Made by a program: the position numbers and the translations under genes
Shown: positions 1 to 7,258 of the stretch, piece by piece
Numbering within the stretch: position 1 is the stretch's first letter
Layout of the letters: the number at the start of each line of letters is the position of its first letter
Assembly (NCBI GenBank): GCA_021813765.1
Contig: JAKAJM010000023.1
Span: forward strand, 1-33,678
Direction of reading: 5' to 3'
From: Nitrospirota bacterium
GTDB lineage: Bacteria; Nitrospirota; Thermodesulfovibrionia; Thermodesulfovibrionales; JdFR-88
DNA length: 33,678 nt
The notes under the pieces: model-generated
What the model saw: only the letters and a program-made list of their open reading frames with translations
What the model was told of the DNA's origin: nothing
Database searches by the model: none

Positions 1-180
1 GGGCTGCGGCGTGGGCTGCGGCGTGGGATGCGGCGAGGGCTGCGGCTTGGGATGCGGCGAGGGCTGCGGCTTGGGCTGCGGCGAGGGCTGCGGCTTGGGA
101 TGCGGCGAGGGCTGCGGCGAGGGCTGCGGCTTGGGATGCGGCGAGGGCTGCGGCTTGGGATGCGGCGAGGGCTGCGGCTT
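1..180. repeat. Tandem 12-bp repeat, 15 units
   Basis: Fifteen consecutive 12-bp units of the form GGG(C/A)TGCGGC(G/T)(T/A), often alternating as a 24-bp higher unit. A degenerate sixteenth unit follows at 181-192. The array runs off the left edge, so its full length is unknown. All three forward frames are open through it, because 12 is a multiple of 3 and no unit contains a stop. It forms the 5' visible part of the gene ending at 344. Confidence 0.95.
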
Positions 181-344
181 GGGCTGTTGTGCAGGACCTT
201 TTGCCAGGGAAAAAGAATCCCTTCGAAGCTATTGTCGATTTGTGGCTTAAGGGATATTTTGTTTATTTCGATGGAAATAAGCTCATTGCGGCTTATTTTG
301 TGGAGGGCAACGGCGATGACAATGGCAAGGAGGAAGAAAAATAG
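3..344 (+). CDS. Partial protein with [AD]-A-A-[WR] repeats (5' end missing)
   Basis: This is the third forward frame, open from the window edge to TAG at 342-344; no start codon is visible, so the gene begins outside. The 12-bp array translates as tetrapeptides AAAW, DAAR and AAAR, fifteen in a row. A non-repetitive tail of about 54 residues follows, with hydrophobic and aromatic patches ([20 protein letters not shown]) and an acidic end (GKEEEK). I prefer this frame because the tail looks like a folded domain and the stop abuts the next ATG (TAGATG). The other two forward frames give Gly/Cys- or Arg-rich shadows. Function unknown. A W or R every fourth residue in an Ala background would suit a helix, but that is inference. 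Confidence 0.6.
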   Translation, partial: AAAWAAAWDAARAAAWDAARAAAWAAARAAAWDAARAAARAAAWDAARAAAWDAARAAAWAVVQDLLPGKKNPFEAIVDLWLKGYFVYFDGNKLIAAYFVEGNGDDNGKEEEK

Positions 345-659
345 ATGGACATGGACGTCATGAAGCTGCAGAGACTGCAGGAAATAAAAGACGACGCAAG
401 GGAGGCCCTGAAGATACTCCAGGATCTGAGAGAGGAAACCCTTGACGAACTGCGTTACCCCGCCGGGGAGCCTTTAACGGCCGTCATATTCCAGGGAATA
501 TTTGCCGAGGTCCGGAGCATCAGGGCTTCGCAGCATTTTGCGAGGGAAGTGAGCATAGGCATAGGCTCAGTTATGGACCGTATCCGGCACCAGCACCAGG
601 AGTTTACTCGCATGGAGGCAAACCGTAAAGAAGCCCCGGACGGCAATGGCGGCGAATAG
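345..659 (+). CDS. Small helical protein of unknown function
   Basis: 104 residues, starting at the ATG that directly follows the stop of the preceding gene, so the two are probably translationally coupled. The N-terminal half is charged and likely helical (LQRLQEIKDDAREALKILQD), and the C-terminus is hydrophilic. No catalytic motif is recognised. It is the first complete gene of the early cluster running towards the replication protein. I cannot assign a function; a coiled-coil accessory or regulatory protein is a guess from composition only. Confidence 0.65.
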   Translation: MDMDVMKLQRLQEIKDDAREALKILQDLREETLDELRYPAGEPLTAVIFQGIFAEVRSIRASQHFAREVSIGIGSVMDRIRHQHQEFTRMEANRKEAPDGNGGE

Positions 660-666
660 GGCACAA

Positions 667-888
667 ATGCCGACCGATTACGAGCTTGGACGGATATTCA
701 GGAAGAAGGGCCTGCCAGTGCTCCTGGAGACGGTCTTTAACAATTCCAGGGGGCTTTCCTCTGATAACGAATTTACCGCGCTCCAACTAACGATACAGAA
801 GGCCACGGGCATGCACATTGACTACCAAGAGCTGCAGCAGCTCTATTACGCGCACTGGAGGCGGGCATCAATAAGGTCCGCGAAATAA
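667..888 (+). CDS. Small protein of unknown function
   Basis: 73 residues from ATG 667, chosen over an in-frame ATG at 646 because AGGG at 658-661 is suitably spaced and the preceding gene ends at 659. The sequence begins MPTDYELGRIF and looks like a small helical domain (GLPVLLETVFNN). The last dozen residues (WRRASIRSAK) are atypical, while an overlapping frame continues with a well-formed coiled coil. A frameshift near 850-860 joining the two is therefore possible. No family recognised. Confidence 0.55.
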   Translation: MPTDYELGRIFRKKGLPVLLETVFNNSRGLSSDNEFTALQLTIQKATGMHIDYQELQQLYYAHWRRASIRSAK

Positions 889-1052
889 AGGACGAGCTGG
901 AGCGGGTGCACAGGGAAATGGGCGTGCTGTTCTGGAAGAAGGCGGACGGGGCTATGAGCGCCGGGGAATATGAAAAAGAGCTTGGCCGCCTTCAGGCCAG
1001 GGAGAAACAATTGGAGCTGTCTTTGCGGGGGGACATGGATGAGCGGGATTGA
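855..1052 (+). CDS. Coiled-coil small protein or frameshifted continuation
   Basis: An open frame ends at TGA 1050-1052 and encodes LEAGINKVREIKDELERV followed by a Lys/Glu-rich helix. Codon content and amphipathic periodicity look genuine. The start is unresolved: the frame has a stop just upstream, CTG at 855 is the first potential initiator, and GTG 906 and ATG 918 are others, none with a strong ribosome site. Either it is an independent gene of 44-65 residues or it is the C-terminal part of the gene at 667-888 after a -1 frame change. Its end overlaps the next start by 14 nt. Confidence 0.4.
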   Translation: MEAGINKVREIKDELERVHREMGVLFWKKADGAMSAGEYEKELGRLQAREKQLELSLRGDMDERD

Positions 1053-1230
1053 GGGGCTGGAGATAGGCAAACGGTACGAAGTCAGCATTAAATGGCGGGA
1101 CGCGGGAAGGGAAACTGTGCTCGGCGTCCTCACCAGGATGTTTCCAAACACCGGCGTTTTCATCTTTGAGGGGCCAAAGGGGATATACGGCCTGGGCAAA
1201 CATCACATCGAAGGGGTGAAAAAGATATGA
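1039..1230 (+). CDS. Small beta-rich protein of unknown function
   Basis: 63 residues, starting MSGIEGLEIGKRYEVSI. I chose ATG 1039 rather than an upstream in-frame ATG at 970 because the SD-like GGGGGGA at 1027-1033 is correctly spaced and the upstream part overlaps another coding frame. The alternating hydrophobic pattern (VLGVLTRMF, GVFIFEG) suggests a small beta-barrel or SH3-like fold, possibly nucleic-acid binding; this is inference. Its stop overlaps the start of the next gene by four bases (ATGA), typical of an operon. Confidence 0.65.
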   Translation: MSGIEGLEIGKRYEVSIKWRDAGRETVLGVLTRMFPNTGVFIFEGPKGIYGLGKHHIEGVKKI

Positions 1231-1505
1231 AGAAGGGACAGGCGGAAAATCAAGGATTCCAATTTATCGAAATCAAAAAACTTACGGAGTCTAAAAGCAA
1301 TTACAGAAAAACTTTTAACAAGGCTGGAATGGAAGAGCTCACGGCGTCAGTTAAGGCCAAGGGAGTCCTTCAGCCCGTTCTTGTGCGGCCCGTAAAGGGC
1401 AACGGCCGCTTTGAAGTCGTGGCTGGCCACAGGAGGCTCCGGGCGGCGATCGCCGCAGGGTTAAAGGAAATGCCCTGCATGGGCACCATTGCGAAAACTG
1501 CGTGA
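1227..1505 (+). CDS. ParB/Srx-like domain protein, apparently frameshifted near its end
   Basis: 92 residues. The ParB N-terminal signature is clear: NYRKTF, then ELTASVKAKGVLQPVLVRP, then the nucleotide-binding FEVVAGHRRLRAAIAAG. Members bind DNA sites for partition or act as phage nuclease/regulator domains; CTP binding by the GHRR box is known for true ParB. After EMPCM the reading degenerates to a stop at 1503-1505, whereas the -1 frame continues with CENCVIEQMAGEKHVPP to TGA 1556-1558. That stop overlaps the next ATG. The intact product probably ended at 1558. No helix-turn-helix domain follows, so this is a short ParB-domain protein rather than a full segregation protein. Confidence 0.7.
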   Translation: MKKGQAENQGFQFIEIKKLTESKSNYRKTFNKAGMEELTASVKAKGVLQPVLVRPVKGNGRFEVVAGHRRLRAAIAAGLKEMPCMGTIAKTA

Positions 1506-1557
1506 TCGAGCAGATGGCCGGCGAAAAGCATGTGCCTCCGGTGATAGACGAGGACTG

Positions 1558-1779
1558 ATGAACATCCCTTTGAAGGTCATTCCCCGGTGCGCATATAACA
1601 TCGAGTTGCTGATGAGGTTCAGAGAACACGTGGGCATTTTCGGCGTTCAATGCCTGGGGTGCAAAGCGGAGATCGGGGGCAAGCCTGCAAAAGATATCTG
1701 CCCTTTTTACGGGCCTCTGGACTGGCCCTGGAACCCAAAAGAGGTCGCAATGCTGAAGGAGGATGGCAACGATGCCTGA
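1558..1779 (+). CDS. Small Cys-containing protein of unknown function
   Basis: 73 residues from ATG 1558, which overlaps the TGA of the preceding -1 frame by one base. The sequence begins MNIPLKVIPRC and contains CLGCK and a later ICPFYGPLDWPW, so a small metal-binding site is possible with C20-type pairs, though only one CxxC is seen. Trp/Pro-rich middle. The last eight codons overlap the next gene. No family recognised. Confidence 0.6.
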   Translation: MNIPLKVIPRCAYNIELLMRFREHVGIFGVQCLGCKAEIGGKPAKDICPFYGPLDWPWNPKEVAMLKEDGNDA

Positions 1780-2041
1780 ATTTAGAAAAAGAGGCAAGCA
1801 TTACAGAGAAATTCTTGAGCATCAAATGCAGGAATGGCTTACGGGCAATTCCATCCACAATACGGAATATGGAGAGTGTTGCCCGGATTTTTCCTGCTGC
1901 GTCCCGGAGATGAAGGCCTCCGACGAGGAACGCCAGAAATTTGTGGATCACCCGGAGCTGCGCGACGAAATGCTGGCCATGTTTCTGGGCCGCATGCTGA
2001 GGCACGAAGGCTGCAACGTCATCACTTCAAGCGATCTGTAA
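1772..2041 (+). CDS. CCPDFSCC-motif small phage protein
   Basis: 89 residues from ATG 1772, nine bases after an excellent ribosome site (AAGGAGG, 1756-1762); an ATG at 1763 directly abuts that site and is less likely. The core is ECCPDFSCCVPEM followed by a helical segment (ERQKFVDHPELRDEMLAMFLGRML). Small proteins with this double-CC motif recur as hypothetical proteins in phage and prophage genomes, to my knowledge without an assigned role. Four closely spaced cysteines could bind a metal. It directly precedes the replication protein. Confidence 0.7.
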   Translation: MPEFRKRGKHYREILEHQMQEWLTGNSIHNTEYGECCPDFSCCVPEMKASDEERQKFVDHPELRDEMLAMFLGRMLRHEGCNVITSSDL

Positions 2042-2070
2042 AATTCACGTCCACGGGAGACATAGAGGTC

Positions 2071-5000
2071 TTGTCTGATTTCGAGAGGGTAAAGCAGGCG
2101 GTAGACTTACAGCAGCTCATAACAAAGGAAACCGGCGTCAAGATGGGGCGGCACTTCCTGGACGAGTGTCCATTTTGCGGCGGGCATGACTGCTTCAGGA
2201 TAAAGGAGGACCTTTTTAACTGCTTTCAGTGCAATCCGCCCCGGGGCGGCTCCGCTATCGATTTTCTGATGCATTTCCACCATGTGGACGAGGCCCAGGC
2301 GCTGGAGATGGCGGCCGCCTTTGCAGGCATCCCACTAACAAAGCAAAAGAAAAAGCTTTCCGTGCCGGACCGCATATTCATGGCGGCGGCCGATTATTAT
2401 CATTCCCTCCTTTCATGCCCTGAGGCAAAAGCGTATCTGGCCGAAAAGCGCGGCCACAAGGAAAACGTGATCAGTGCCGCAAGGGCAGGGTGGTCCGACG
2501 GGAAACTCCATGAGCAGCTTGCAAAAAATTTCAGCGAGGAAGACCTTATAGCCTCCGGCCTGGTCCGGAAGAAAAAGGGCGAAAACGGGGACGGGGGCCT
2601 TTATGATTTGCTTCCCGCCGGCGTGGCCATATTTCCGCATTTTGCGGGCGGAAGGGTTTTGCATTTCACCTTCAAGGACCCCGCCAGGCAAAAGGAATGG
2701 CAGCTGCCTAACGACTATCGCGCCAAAGAATGGCGGTTCTATGGCCAGGACGCGCTTAAGGGAGACGAAATATTCATAGTTGAAGGTGAGAACGACCGCC
2801 TTTCCTGTCTCGATGCCGGCATAAGGAGCGTTGCGGCCTTTATCGGCAAGCCCGCCGGGTACCAGATCAGCGCGATCGAGGCGCTGAAGGAAAAGAGAAT
2901 ATACCTCTGGCTGGACAATGACGCCGCGGGAGTGAAGAACACCCGCAGAATTTGCAAGGAGCTTTTTGGGCAAAATATTAAAATAATCCTTCATCCTTCG
3001 GGCCCGGAGGGGACTCCCGAATACCGGAAGGACCCGGACGAATACATTCAAAAGCTCGGCTGCCGGATAGACATCAAGGCCCTGAAGGAAAACGCCGTTG
3101 ATTACATCGGCTGGGAGCTGCTTCAGATATCGGCCGCTGAAAGCATGGAGGACCGCCTGGGGCTCCTCAAGGAGCGTGAGATATTCCGCCTCCTGGATAA
3201 CCTGCCCGAGGCCGAAATGCTTGCCTACGTGGACCGCCTGGTAAAGCTCGGGTTCACAAAAAAAGCTGTCCTGGAGCAGATAGAGGCCGCCACGGAGATC
3301 CGCGAAGAAATAAACAAGCATATGAACCAGGTGGAGGCCGAGAAAGGCGGCAAGTACAACGCGGACTATTTGGCGGACCTCGTCTTTAAATATTTCGGCC
3401 GCCGCGGCCGTTATTTCACCGAAGGGCAACGGGCCCTTATTTTTTACCACGACAGCCTGTACGAAGTGGGCAATAACCGGGAGTTCAACTCCCTCATGTA
3501 CGCGAAGACCGGGCGGCTGATCCCCACGCGGGAGCCCGGCCGGTCCATATGGGAGATTCTGGCCAGCAAGATATATCTGCACGGCTCGCCGCTAAAGATA
3601 CTCTCCTGGAAGACCACGGACATCTCAAAGCGCACCCTGTTTTTTAATTTCAACAGCCCCAACAAAAAAATAATCAAGCTGTCTCCCGCCGGGATAGAGG
3701 AAATAACCAACGCGCTCAACGATGACGGCGTGCTCCTGAAGGCCTCGGACGAAATGCAGCCCTTCACCTTCGACCCGGACGCGGACGTAACGGAGGGCCT
3801 GCGGCTCTTAAAGGAACTGGTGCTCGATAACATAGCCACGGAGCCAGAGCAGAGATATTTCATACTCTGCTGGCTGCTTTCCGGGTTCATGTTAGGCTTT
3901 TGCCCCTCGCGCCTGCTGCTTTACCTGTCCGGGGCCTCCAGCTCGGGCAAAACGGTCGTCTTTAAAATGGGGTCCATCATATATTACGGCACCATAGAGC
4001 TGGGGGAAATAACGACCGCCAGCCTATACACGATAAGCTCGGAGAACCCGCTGGTCATCCTCGACGATTTTGAGGAAGAGGACAGGACCAAAGGCTCTTC
4101 CAGGTTCATGCGCCTGTCCGCCACGGGCGGCCAGAAAAGGAAAAGAAAGGCCGGCACGGACCGCGATACGGTAAAGGAAAAGCCGGATGCGCTGATTGGC
4201 ATTACCGCCATAGACCCGTTCGAGCAGGTGGCGGAGCTCACCCGCATGGCCGACATCAGCGTGGACCGCCACAGATGGGGAAACGCAGCCTTTGTTGAAA
4301 GCGACGTTTACGAGAAGATTTTACAAAATAGAAATCTGGTCCTTTCTTCCATATTGAAGTTCATGGGCGCTGAGGTCCTGCCGCACCTTGACGATAGAAA
4401 AGTGTTCATGACCACGCTCAGGGAGGCCTTTAAGGGGCACTCCAAAAACCGCATGGATGAGCACCTGGCCCTTATGATCCTCATCCTCCGGAAGATACTT
4501 AAGTACATGCACGATGAAAATGACGCGCTGGCCGGCACGGAGATCGAGGACTGGGAGATATGGAAGGCATGGGTAGAGTATCAGGACAGGAAGTCCAAAG
4601 ACGCAGGGACGGCCTCAAGCCAGGTCGTGAAGCTCCTGGACGGCCTTGTGCGTGAATATCAGCTCAAGATGAAGGACGTCGAACCCCTGCCCCTGAGCAA
4701 CCGGGACTACCAGGAATACGAGGGCCAGAACCTTTTTGCCTACACGCACCAGGACTATTTTATAGAGATGATCAAAACGGTCCCCGATATCAAGACCGGC
4801 GAGAAGGGGGACCGCTGGAGCGAGTGCCGCATGGAGTTCGTGGCCACGGCCGGGGAGATCACAAGCGCCCTGGACAGGTACGCCAAAAACAACGGCATAT
4901 TCAACCCCATGAATACGGCCGCCAAGTTTGTGAACCGGCTCAAGAACGAGAGGCAGTTCCTGGAGAAAAGCGGCTGGGAGCTCGTCACACCAAAGGGGAA

Positions 5001-5073
5001 GGACCTGGGGGACTACTGGCGGATCGCCCGGGGGGAGCGCTTTTACAAATTCAGAAAGGTGATCCTCAGATGA
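2071..5073 (+). CDS. Primase-helicase fusion (CHC2 zinc finger, TOPRIM, P-loop ATPase)
   Basis: A 1,000-residue replication protein that should lay primers and unwind DNA at the element's origin. Numbered from TTG 2071, a DnaG-type zinc finger has C33, C36, C51 and C54. The TOPRIM catalytic core shows IVEGEND (~236-242) and LDNDAAG (~281-287). A C-terminal superfamily-3/D5-like P-loop ATPase has Walker A GASSSGKT at 621-628 and Walker B LVILDDFE with D665/D666. The reading frame is open upstream to 1834, but that part overlaps the CCPDFSCC gene, so TTG 2071 (after GGGAG) is the probable start; it is not certain. The gap after the CCPDFSCC gene is only 29 bases. The iteron-like region lies directly downstream. 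Confidence 0.9.
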   Translation: MSDFERVKQAVDLQQLITKETGVKMGRHFLDECPFCGGHDCFRIKEDLFNCFQCNPPRGGSAIDFLMHFHHVDEAQALEMAAAFAGIPLTKQKKKLSVPDRIFMAAADYYHSLLSCPEAKAYLAEKRGHKENVISAARAGWSDGKLHEQLAKNFSEEDLIASGLVRKKKGENGDGGLYDLLPAGVAIFPHFAGGRVLHFTFKDPARQKEWQLPNDYRAKEWRFYGQDALKGDEIFIVEGENDRLSCLDAGIRSVAAFIGKPAGYQISAIEALKEKRIYLWLDNDAAGVKNTRRICKELFGQNIKIILHPSGPEGTPEYRKDPDEYIQKLGCRIDIKALKENAVDYIGWELLQISAAESMEDRLGLLKEREIFRLLDNLPEAEMLAYVDRLVKLGFTKKAVLEQIEAATEIREEINKHMNQVEAEKGGKYNADYLADLVFKYFGRRGRYFTEGQRALIFYHDSLYEVGNNREFNSLMYAKTGRLIPTREPGRSIWEILASKIYLHGSPLKILSWKTTDISKRTLFFNFNSPNKKIIKLSPAGIEEITNALNDDGVLLKASDEMQPFTFDPDADVTEGLRLLKELVLDNIATEPEQRYFILCWLLSGFMLGFCPSRLLLYLSGASSSGKTVVFKMGSIIYYGTIELGEITTASLYTISSENPLVILDDFEEEDRTKGSSRFMRLSATGGQKRKRKAGTDRDTVKEKPDALIGITAIDPFEQVAELTRMADISVDRHRWGNAAFVESDVYEKILQNRNLVLSSILKFMGAEVLPHLDDRKVFMTTLREAFKGHSKNRMDEHLALMILILRKILKYMHDENDALAGTEIEDWEIWKAWVEYQDRKSKDAGTASSQVVKLLDGLVREYQLKMKDVEPLPLSNRDYQEYEGQNLFAYTHQDYFIEMIKTVPDIKTGEKGDRWSECRMEFVATAGEITSALDRYAKNNGIFNPMNTAAKFVNRLKNERQFLEKSGWELVTPKGKDLGDYWRIARGERFYKFRKVILR

Positions 5074-5377
5074 TTATGGCCGCTACCAATTCAAACCAGG
5101 CCGCAGGGCGGCTTTCCGATTGCCGCGCCTTACCCACTGCCCAGGGGCTTTCGGGCCGTCCTGGGGCAAATGGCTGCGTCATGGCCGGGGACAAAGGCGG
5201 ATACTCCGCCCCACGGCCATGGGCCGCAAGCCGGGATGTTCCCCACGGGAGGAAAATTTGGAAAAATGGGGCACAAAACCCCGGAGAAATGGAAACCCCG
5301 GCGGGCAATTTCACATTTTTACCACTCTGCTCAACAGTTTTTTCCTTTTTTTTAAACTCTTTTCTTTTTTTTCTAAA

Positions 5378-5760
5378 ACATCGTTTTGAAAAGTTTGAAG
5401 TCAGATCGCTAAAAATGCTGCACCACTGCACCACTTTTAATATAACTATTGGATATATATATATAAAATCGTGGTGCAGTTGGTGGTGCAGTTGGTGGTG
5501 CAGCGTGGTGCAGTTGGTGGTGCAGCAAAATGGATTTTTTTTGGACTGCACCACTCAAAAAAACACTATAAATCAAATACTTAATTTTTTCAAACAGAAC
5601 AGTAAAATAATACAACTGCACCACGATTTTTTTGTATTAAATCAATCACTTATATCAAAAAAACGCAAAAGTGGTGCAGTGGTGCAGTTGTTTTGCATTA
5701 AAAAAAGTTCCATTTTTCATGTCCAGAGAATTATAAAAATAAAAAGTTTAAAAACGATGT
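5378..5760. repeat. Outer inverted repeat bracketing the iteron region
   Basis: ACATCGTTTT at 5378-5387 and its exact reverse complement AAAACGATGT at 5751-5760. Both arms continue into a related AAAGTTT stretch on the inner side. The pair encloses every copy of the 9-mer array. With ten bases per arm in AT-rich DNA chance is possible, but the symmetry with the nested 17-bp repeat supports a functional locus boundary. Confidence 0.55.
5418..5687. repeat. Iteron-like array: 11 copies of GTGGTGCAG, probable replication origin or partition site
   Basis: Forward copies GTGGTGCAG lie at 5471, 5483, 5495, 5505, 5517, 5671 and 5679. Reverse copies CTGCACCAC lie at 5418, 5426, 5546 and 5616. The outermost pairs overlap by one base and form a perfect 17-bp inverted repeat (5418-5434 and 5671-5687). 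The central five copies are spaced 12, 12, 10 and 12 bases, near one helical turn. The array sits in AT-rich DNA directly after the primase-helicase gene, the classic setting of an iteron origin. A ParB-like centromere or autoregulatory operator is the alternative. Confidence 0.8.
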
Positions 5761-5802
5761 GTGCAATTTAAACGCGAAAAAACATAAAGGAGGGTTTTTT
5801 AC

Positions 5803-6012
5803 ATGTACGGGATCATAAGCAAAATCAGGGTGAAGACGGCGGCCAGGGAAAACGATCTGATTGTCCGGAGTGACGCTCTTCTTGAGATGGACAAGCTCGC
5901 GGAAAAGCTCATTGATGGGGCAATCCAGGAATGCCTGGCGGACCCGGCCGCCAGGGGATACCTCAAGCGGGAGCATGTGATCAGGGCCAGGAAGCGGATA
6001 TCTGCTTTATGA
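5803..6012 (+). CDS. Small helical protein of unknown function
   Basis: 69 residues from ATG 5803 behind a strong ribosome site (AAAGGAGGG, 5787-5795). It begins MYGIISKIRVKTAARENDL and is mostly helical with alternating charge (LLEMDKLAEKLIDGAIQECL). It resembles a small histone-fold or DNA-binding helical protein only in length and charge; no family is recognised. As the first gene after the iteron region it could be an origin-proximal regulator, which is inference from position. Confidence 0.7.
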   Translation: MYGIISKIRVKTAARENDLIVRSDALLEMDKLAEKLIDGAIQECLADPAARGYLKREHVIRARKRISAL

Positions 6013-6027
6013 AAGGAGGTGATGGGA

Positions 6028-6210
6028 TTGCTTAAAGAGCTGAAAATCGAGGACATGGGCAACGGCATAGCCATAAGTCCCCAGGGGGAAGAAGGCGACA
6101 AGGAGACGAGCCTGCAGGAGATTTCCCTTTTACTGCAAAAGGCGCAGCTTTTCGTTATGAACGAGATCGCGGGCAACAGCCGGATAATCCGGCCGGGAAG
6201 GCCGCACTGA
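6028..6210 (+). CDS. Small protein of unknown function
   Basis: 60 residues from TTG 6028. The ribosome site AAAGGAGG (6012-6019) is eight bases from this TTG but only two from ATG 6022, so TTG is the better start. The sequence begins MLKELKIEDMGNGIAISPQ and contains a helical segment SLQEISLLLQKAQLFVMN. The gene begins 15 bases after the preceding stop. No family recognised. Confidence 0.6.
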   Translation: MLKELKIEDMGNGIAISPQGEEGDKETSLQEISLLLQKAQLFVMNEIAGNSRIIRPGRPH

Positions 6211-6221
6211 AAAAACATAAG

Positions 6222-6244
6222 AGGGGACCTTGTTCAGGTCCCCT
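6222..6244 (+). promoter_or_regulatory. Perfect 9-bp hairpin between genes
   Basis: AGGGGACCT (6222-6230), loop TGTTC, then AGGTCCCCT (6236-6244), followed by CTGAAAAAAAGGA. No T-tract follows on the + strand, so it is not a canonical intrinsic terminator in that direction. On the minus strand the hairpin is followed by CTTATGTTTTTT and could terminate antisense transcription. It overlaps the nominal TTG start of the next frame and resembles the hairpin at 13141. Confidence 0.7.
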
Positions 6245-7141
6245 GAAAAAAAGGAAAAAATATGGTATACGGGCGTGCAAAAAGTGGGCACGGTGGCCAA
6301 GACCGGGCAGGCGAGCAAGGAGGGCTCCATAGTCTCCACCCTGACGGTGGAGCGCTTCCATGCGGTAGTGAACGGTTACGCGGATGACGGCTACGGCACA
6401 TACACCGGAACCCCCGGGGCGGTTATCGGCAGGCCGGATGCGGTGATAAAGCACATGCTTCAGGTGGCAAGCGGGATATTCGGGAGCGGAGACATTGAGG
6501 GGGACTCGTTTTCCGCCGCGGCCTCATTCTACGCGGCAAACGGCTACAGGCTGGCCTTCTGTCTGGATAAACTGATAAAGCCCAGCCAGTGGCTGAGCCA
6601 GCTGGCATGGGAGTCCCGCAGCACGCTGGTTTACAACGACGGCCTGTGGCGGCTGAATGTAGTGCCGGATTCCGCGCCCGCGCCGGTGAGGACCATTACC
6701 AAGGACGACCTGGCAGGCAAGTTTGGGGCCTTCGTCTTCGGGAAGACCGACTGGCGGAAGATCGCCAATTATATTGTGGCCTCCTACGACAGGCAGTACA
6801 CGACCATTCCGGGCAAAAGCCAGTCCGGCTGGCTGGGGACGGCCACGGCCCAGGACGCGGGCAGCCAGGGCGTTTACGGCGTGTTCCGGAAAGACATTCA
6901 GTTTGAGGCTGTGCGGCTGTCCGGCATGGCGCAGAGCGTTTTGGCCCATATGCTCATCGAGCGCAAAAACCCGACCCTCACCGTTCAATTCGATATTTTC
7001 TGGGAGAATTTTGACCTGAATGTGGGCGACACGATAGCCATCCAAAATGATACGTTTAACGGCACCGTCTTTTTCATCGAGGAGATCAGGCGTAAGGACG
7101 CCTTCCGGGCCACGGTGAAGGCCGTGGAGTGGTGGGCGTAA
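6230..7141 (+). CDS. Orphan phage tail-tip (J-like) protein fragment
   Basis: About 290-303 residues; start uncertain (TTG 6230 lies inside a hairpin, and GTG codons near 6273-6285 are alternatives). The order of features matches the central part of lambda J-type tail-tip proteins: a beta strand with GTYTGTPGAVIGRPDAVIKH, then a helical stretch, the KDDLAGKFGAFVFGKTDWRK segment preceding a beta domain, and a final LNVGDTIAI motif. The usual much longer N- and C-terminal parts are absent. In tailed phages this protein recognises receptors at the tail tip. No other tail gene is recognised here, so it may be a relic or a spike domain recruited elsewhere. Assignment is from motif memory, without a search. 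Confidence 0.55.
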   Translation: MFRSPEKKEKIWYTGVQKVGTVAKTGQASKEGSIVSTLTVERFHAVVNGYADDGYGTYTGTPGAVIGRPDAVIKHMLQVASGIFGSGDIEGDSFSAAASFYAANGYRLAFCLDKLIKPSQWLSQLAWESRSTLVYNDGLWRLNVVPDSAPAPVRTITKDDLAGKFGAFVFGKTDWRKIANYIVASYDRQYTTIPGKSQSGWLGTATAQDAGSQGVYGVFRKDIQFEAVRLSGMAQSVLAHMLIERKNPTLTVQFDIFWENFDLNVGDTIAIQNDTFNGTVFFIEEIRRKDAFRATVKAVEWWA

Positions 7142-7258
7142 AAGCCTTTTTTCTGCCGTAAAAAATATTTTTTCACCCCCTCAAAAACCTCTTGACAAAA
7201 CCTCCGATAACACTCGGGCTTTTTTATTGCCCGTAAATCGAAAACGTTGGAGGGTATC

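Larger units (their letters stand above)
5074..5802. other. Mostly non-coding region with repeat-rich probable origin
   Basis: No convincing gene in 729 bases. The first ~250 bases are GC-rich; an ATG at 5070 overlapping the replication gene's stop opens a frame, but its composition (low-complexity Gly/Arg/Pro, then Phe/Leu runs) argues against coding. From about 5330 the sequence becomes strongly AT-rich with T-runs at 5348-5353 and 5365-5372. It contains the 9-mer array and the flanking inverted repeat listed separately. A long open frame through the array simply reads the repeats as Trp/Cys/Ser. Confidence 0.7.

Noticed and set aside
1-232. Minus-strand Pro-rich frame ([11 protein letters not shown]) across the same array
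   Set aside because: A TAG lies just upstream near 232 and no start codon or ribosome site is present between it and the repeats.
11-250. Gly/Cys repeat frame (GCGLGCGE) across the 12-bp array
   Set aside because: Its tail after the repeats is not protein-like and ends without linkage to the next gene; the third frame continues sensibly to the stop abutting ATG 345.
2413-3582. 389-codon minus-strand open frame inside the primase-helicase gene
   Set aside because: Shadow of a clearly recognised gene with zinc finger, TOPRIM and P-loop on the + strand.
5418-5687. CRISPR array
   Set aside because: Repeats are only 9 bases, occur in both orientations, and overlap or lie 10-12 bases apart without spacers.
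5070-5771. Long + strand frame through the iteron region
   Set aside because: It reads the repeats as Trp/Cys/Ser strings and T-runs as Phe/Leu; low complexity, no protein-like segments.
7192-7197. TTGACA resembling a -35 box before the 7259 gene
   Set aside because: No acceptable -10 sequence 16-18 bases downstream; the following bases are CGGGC and a T-run.
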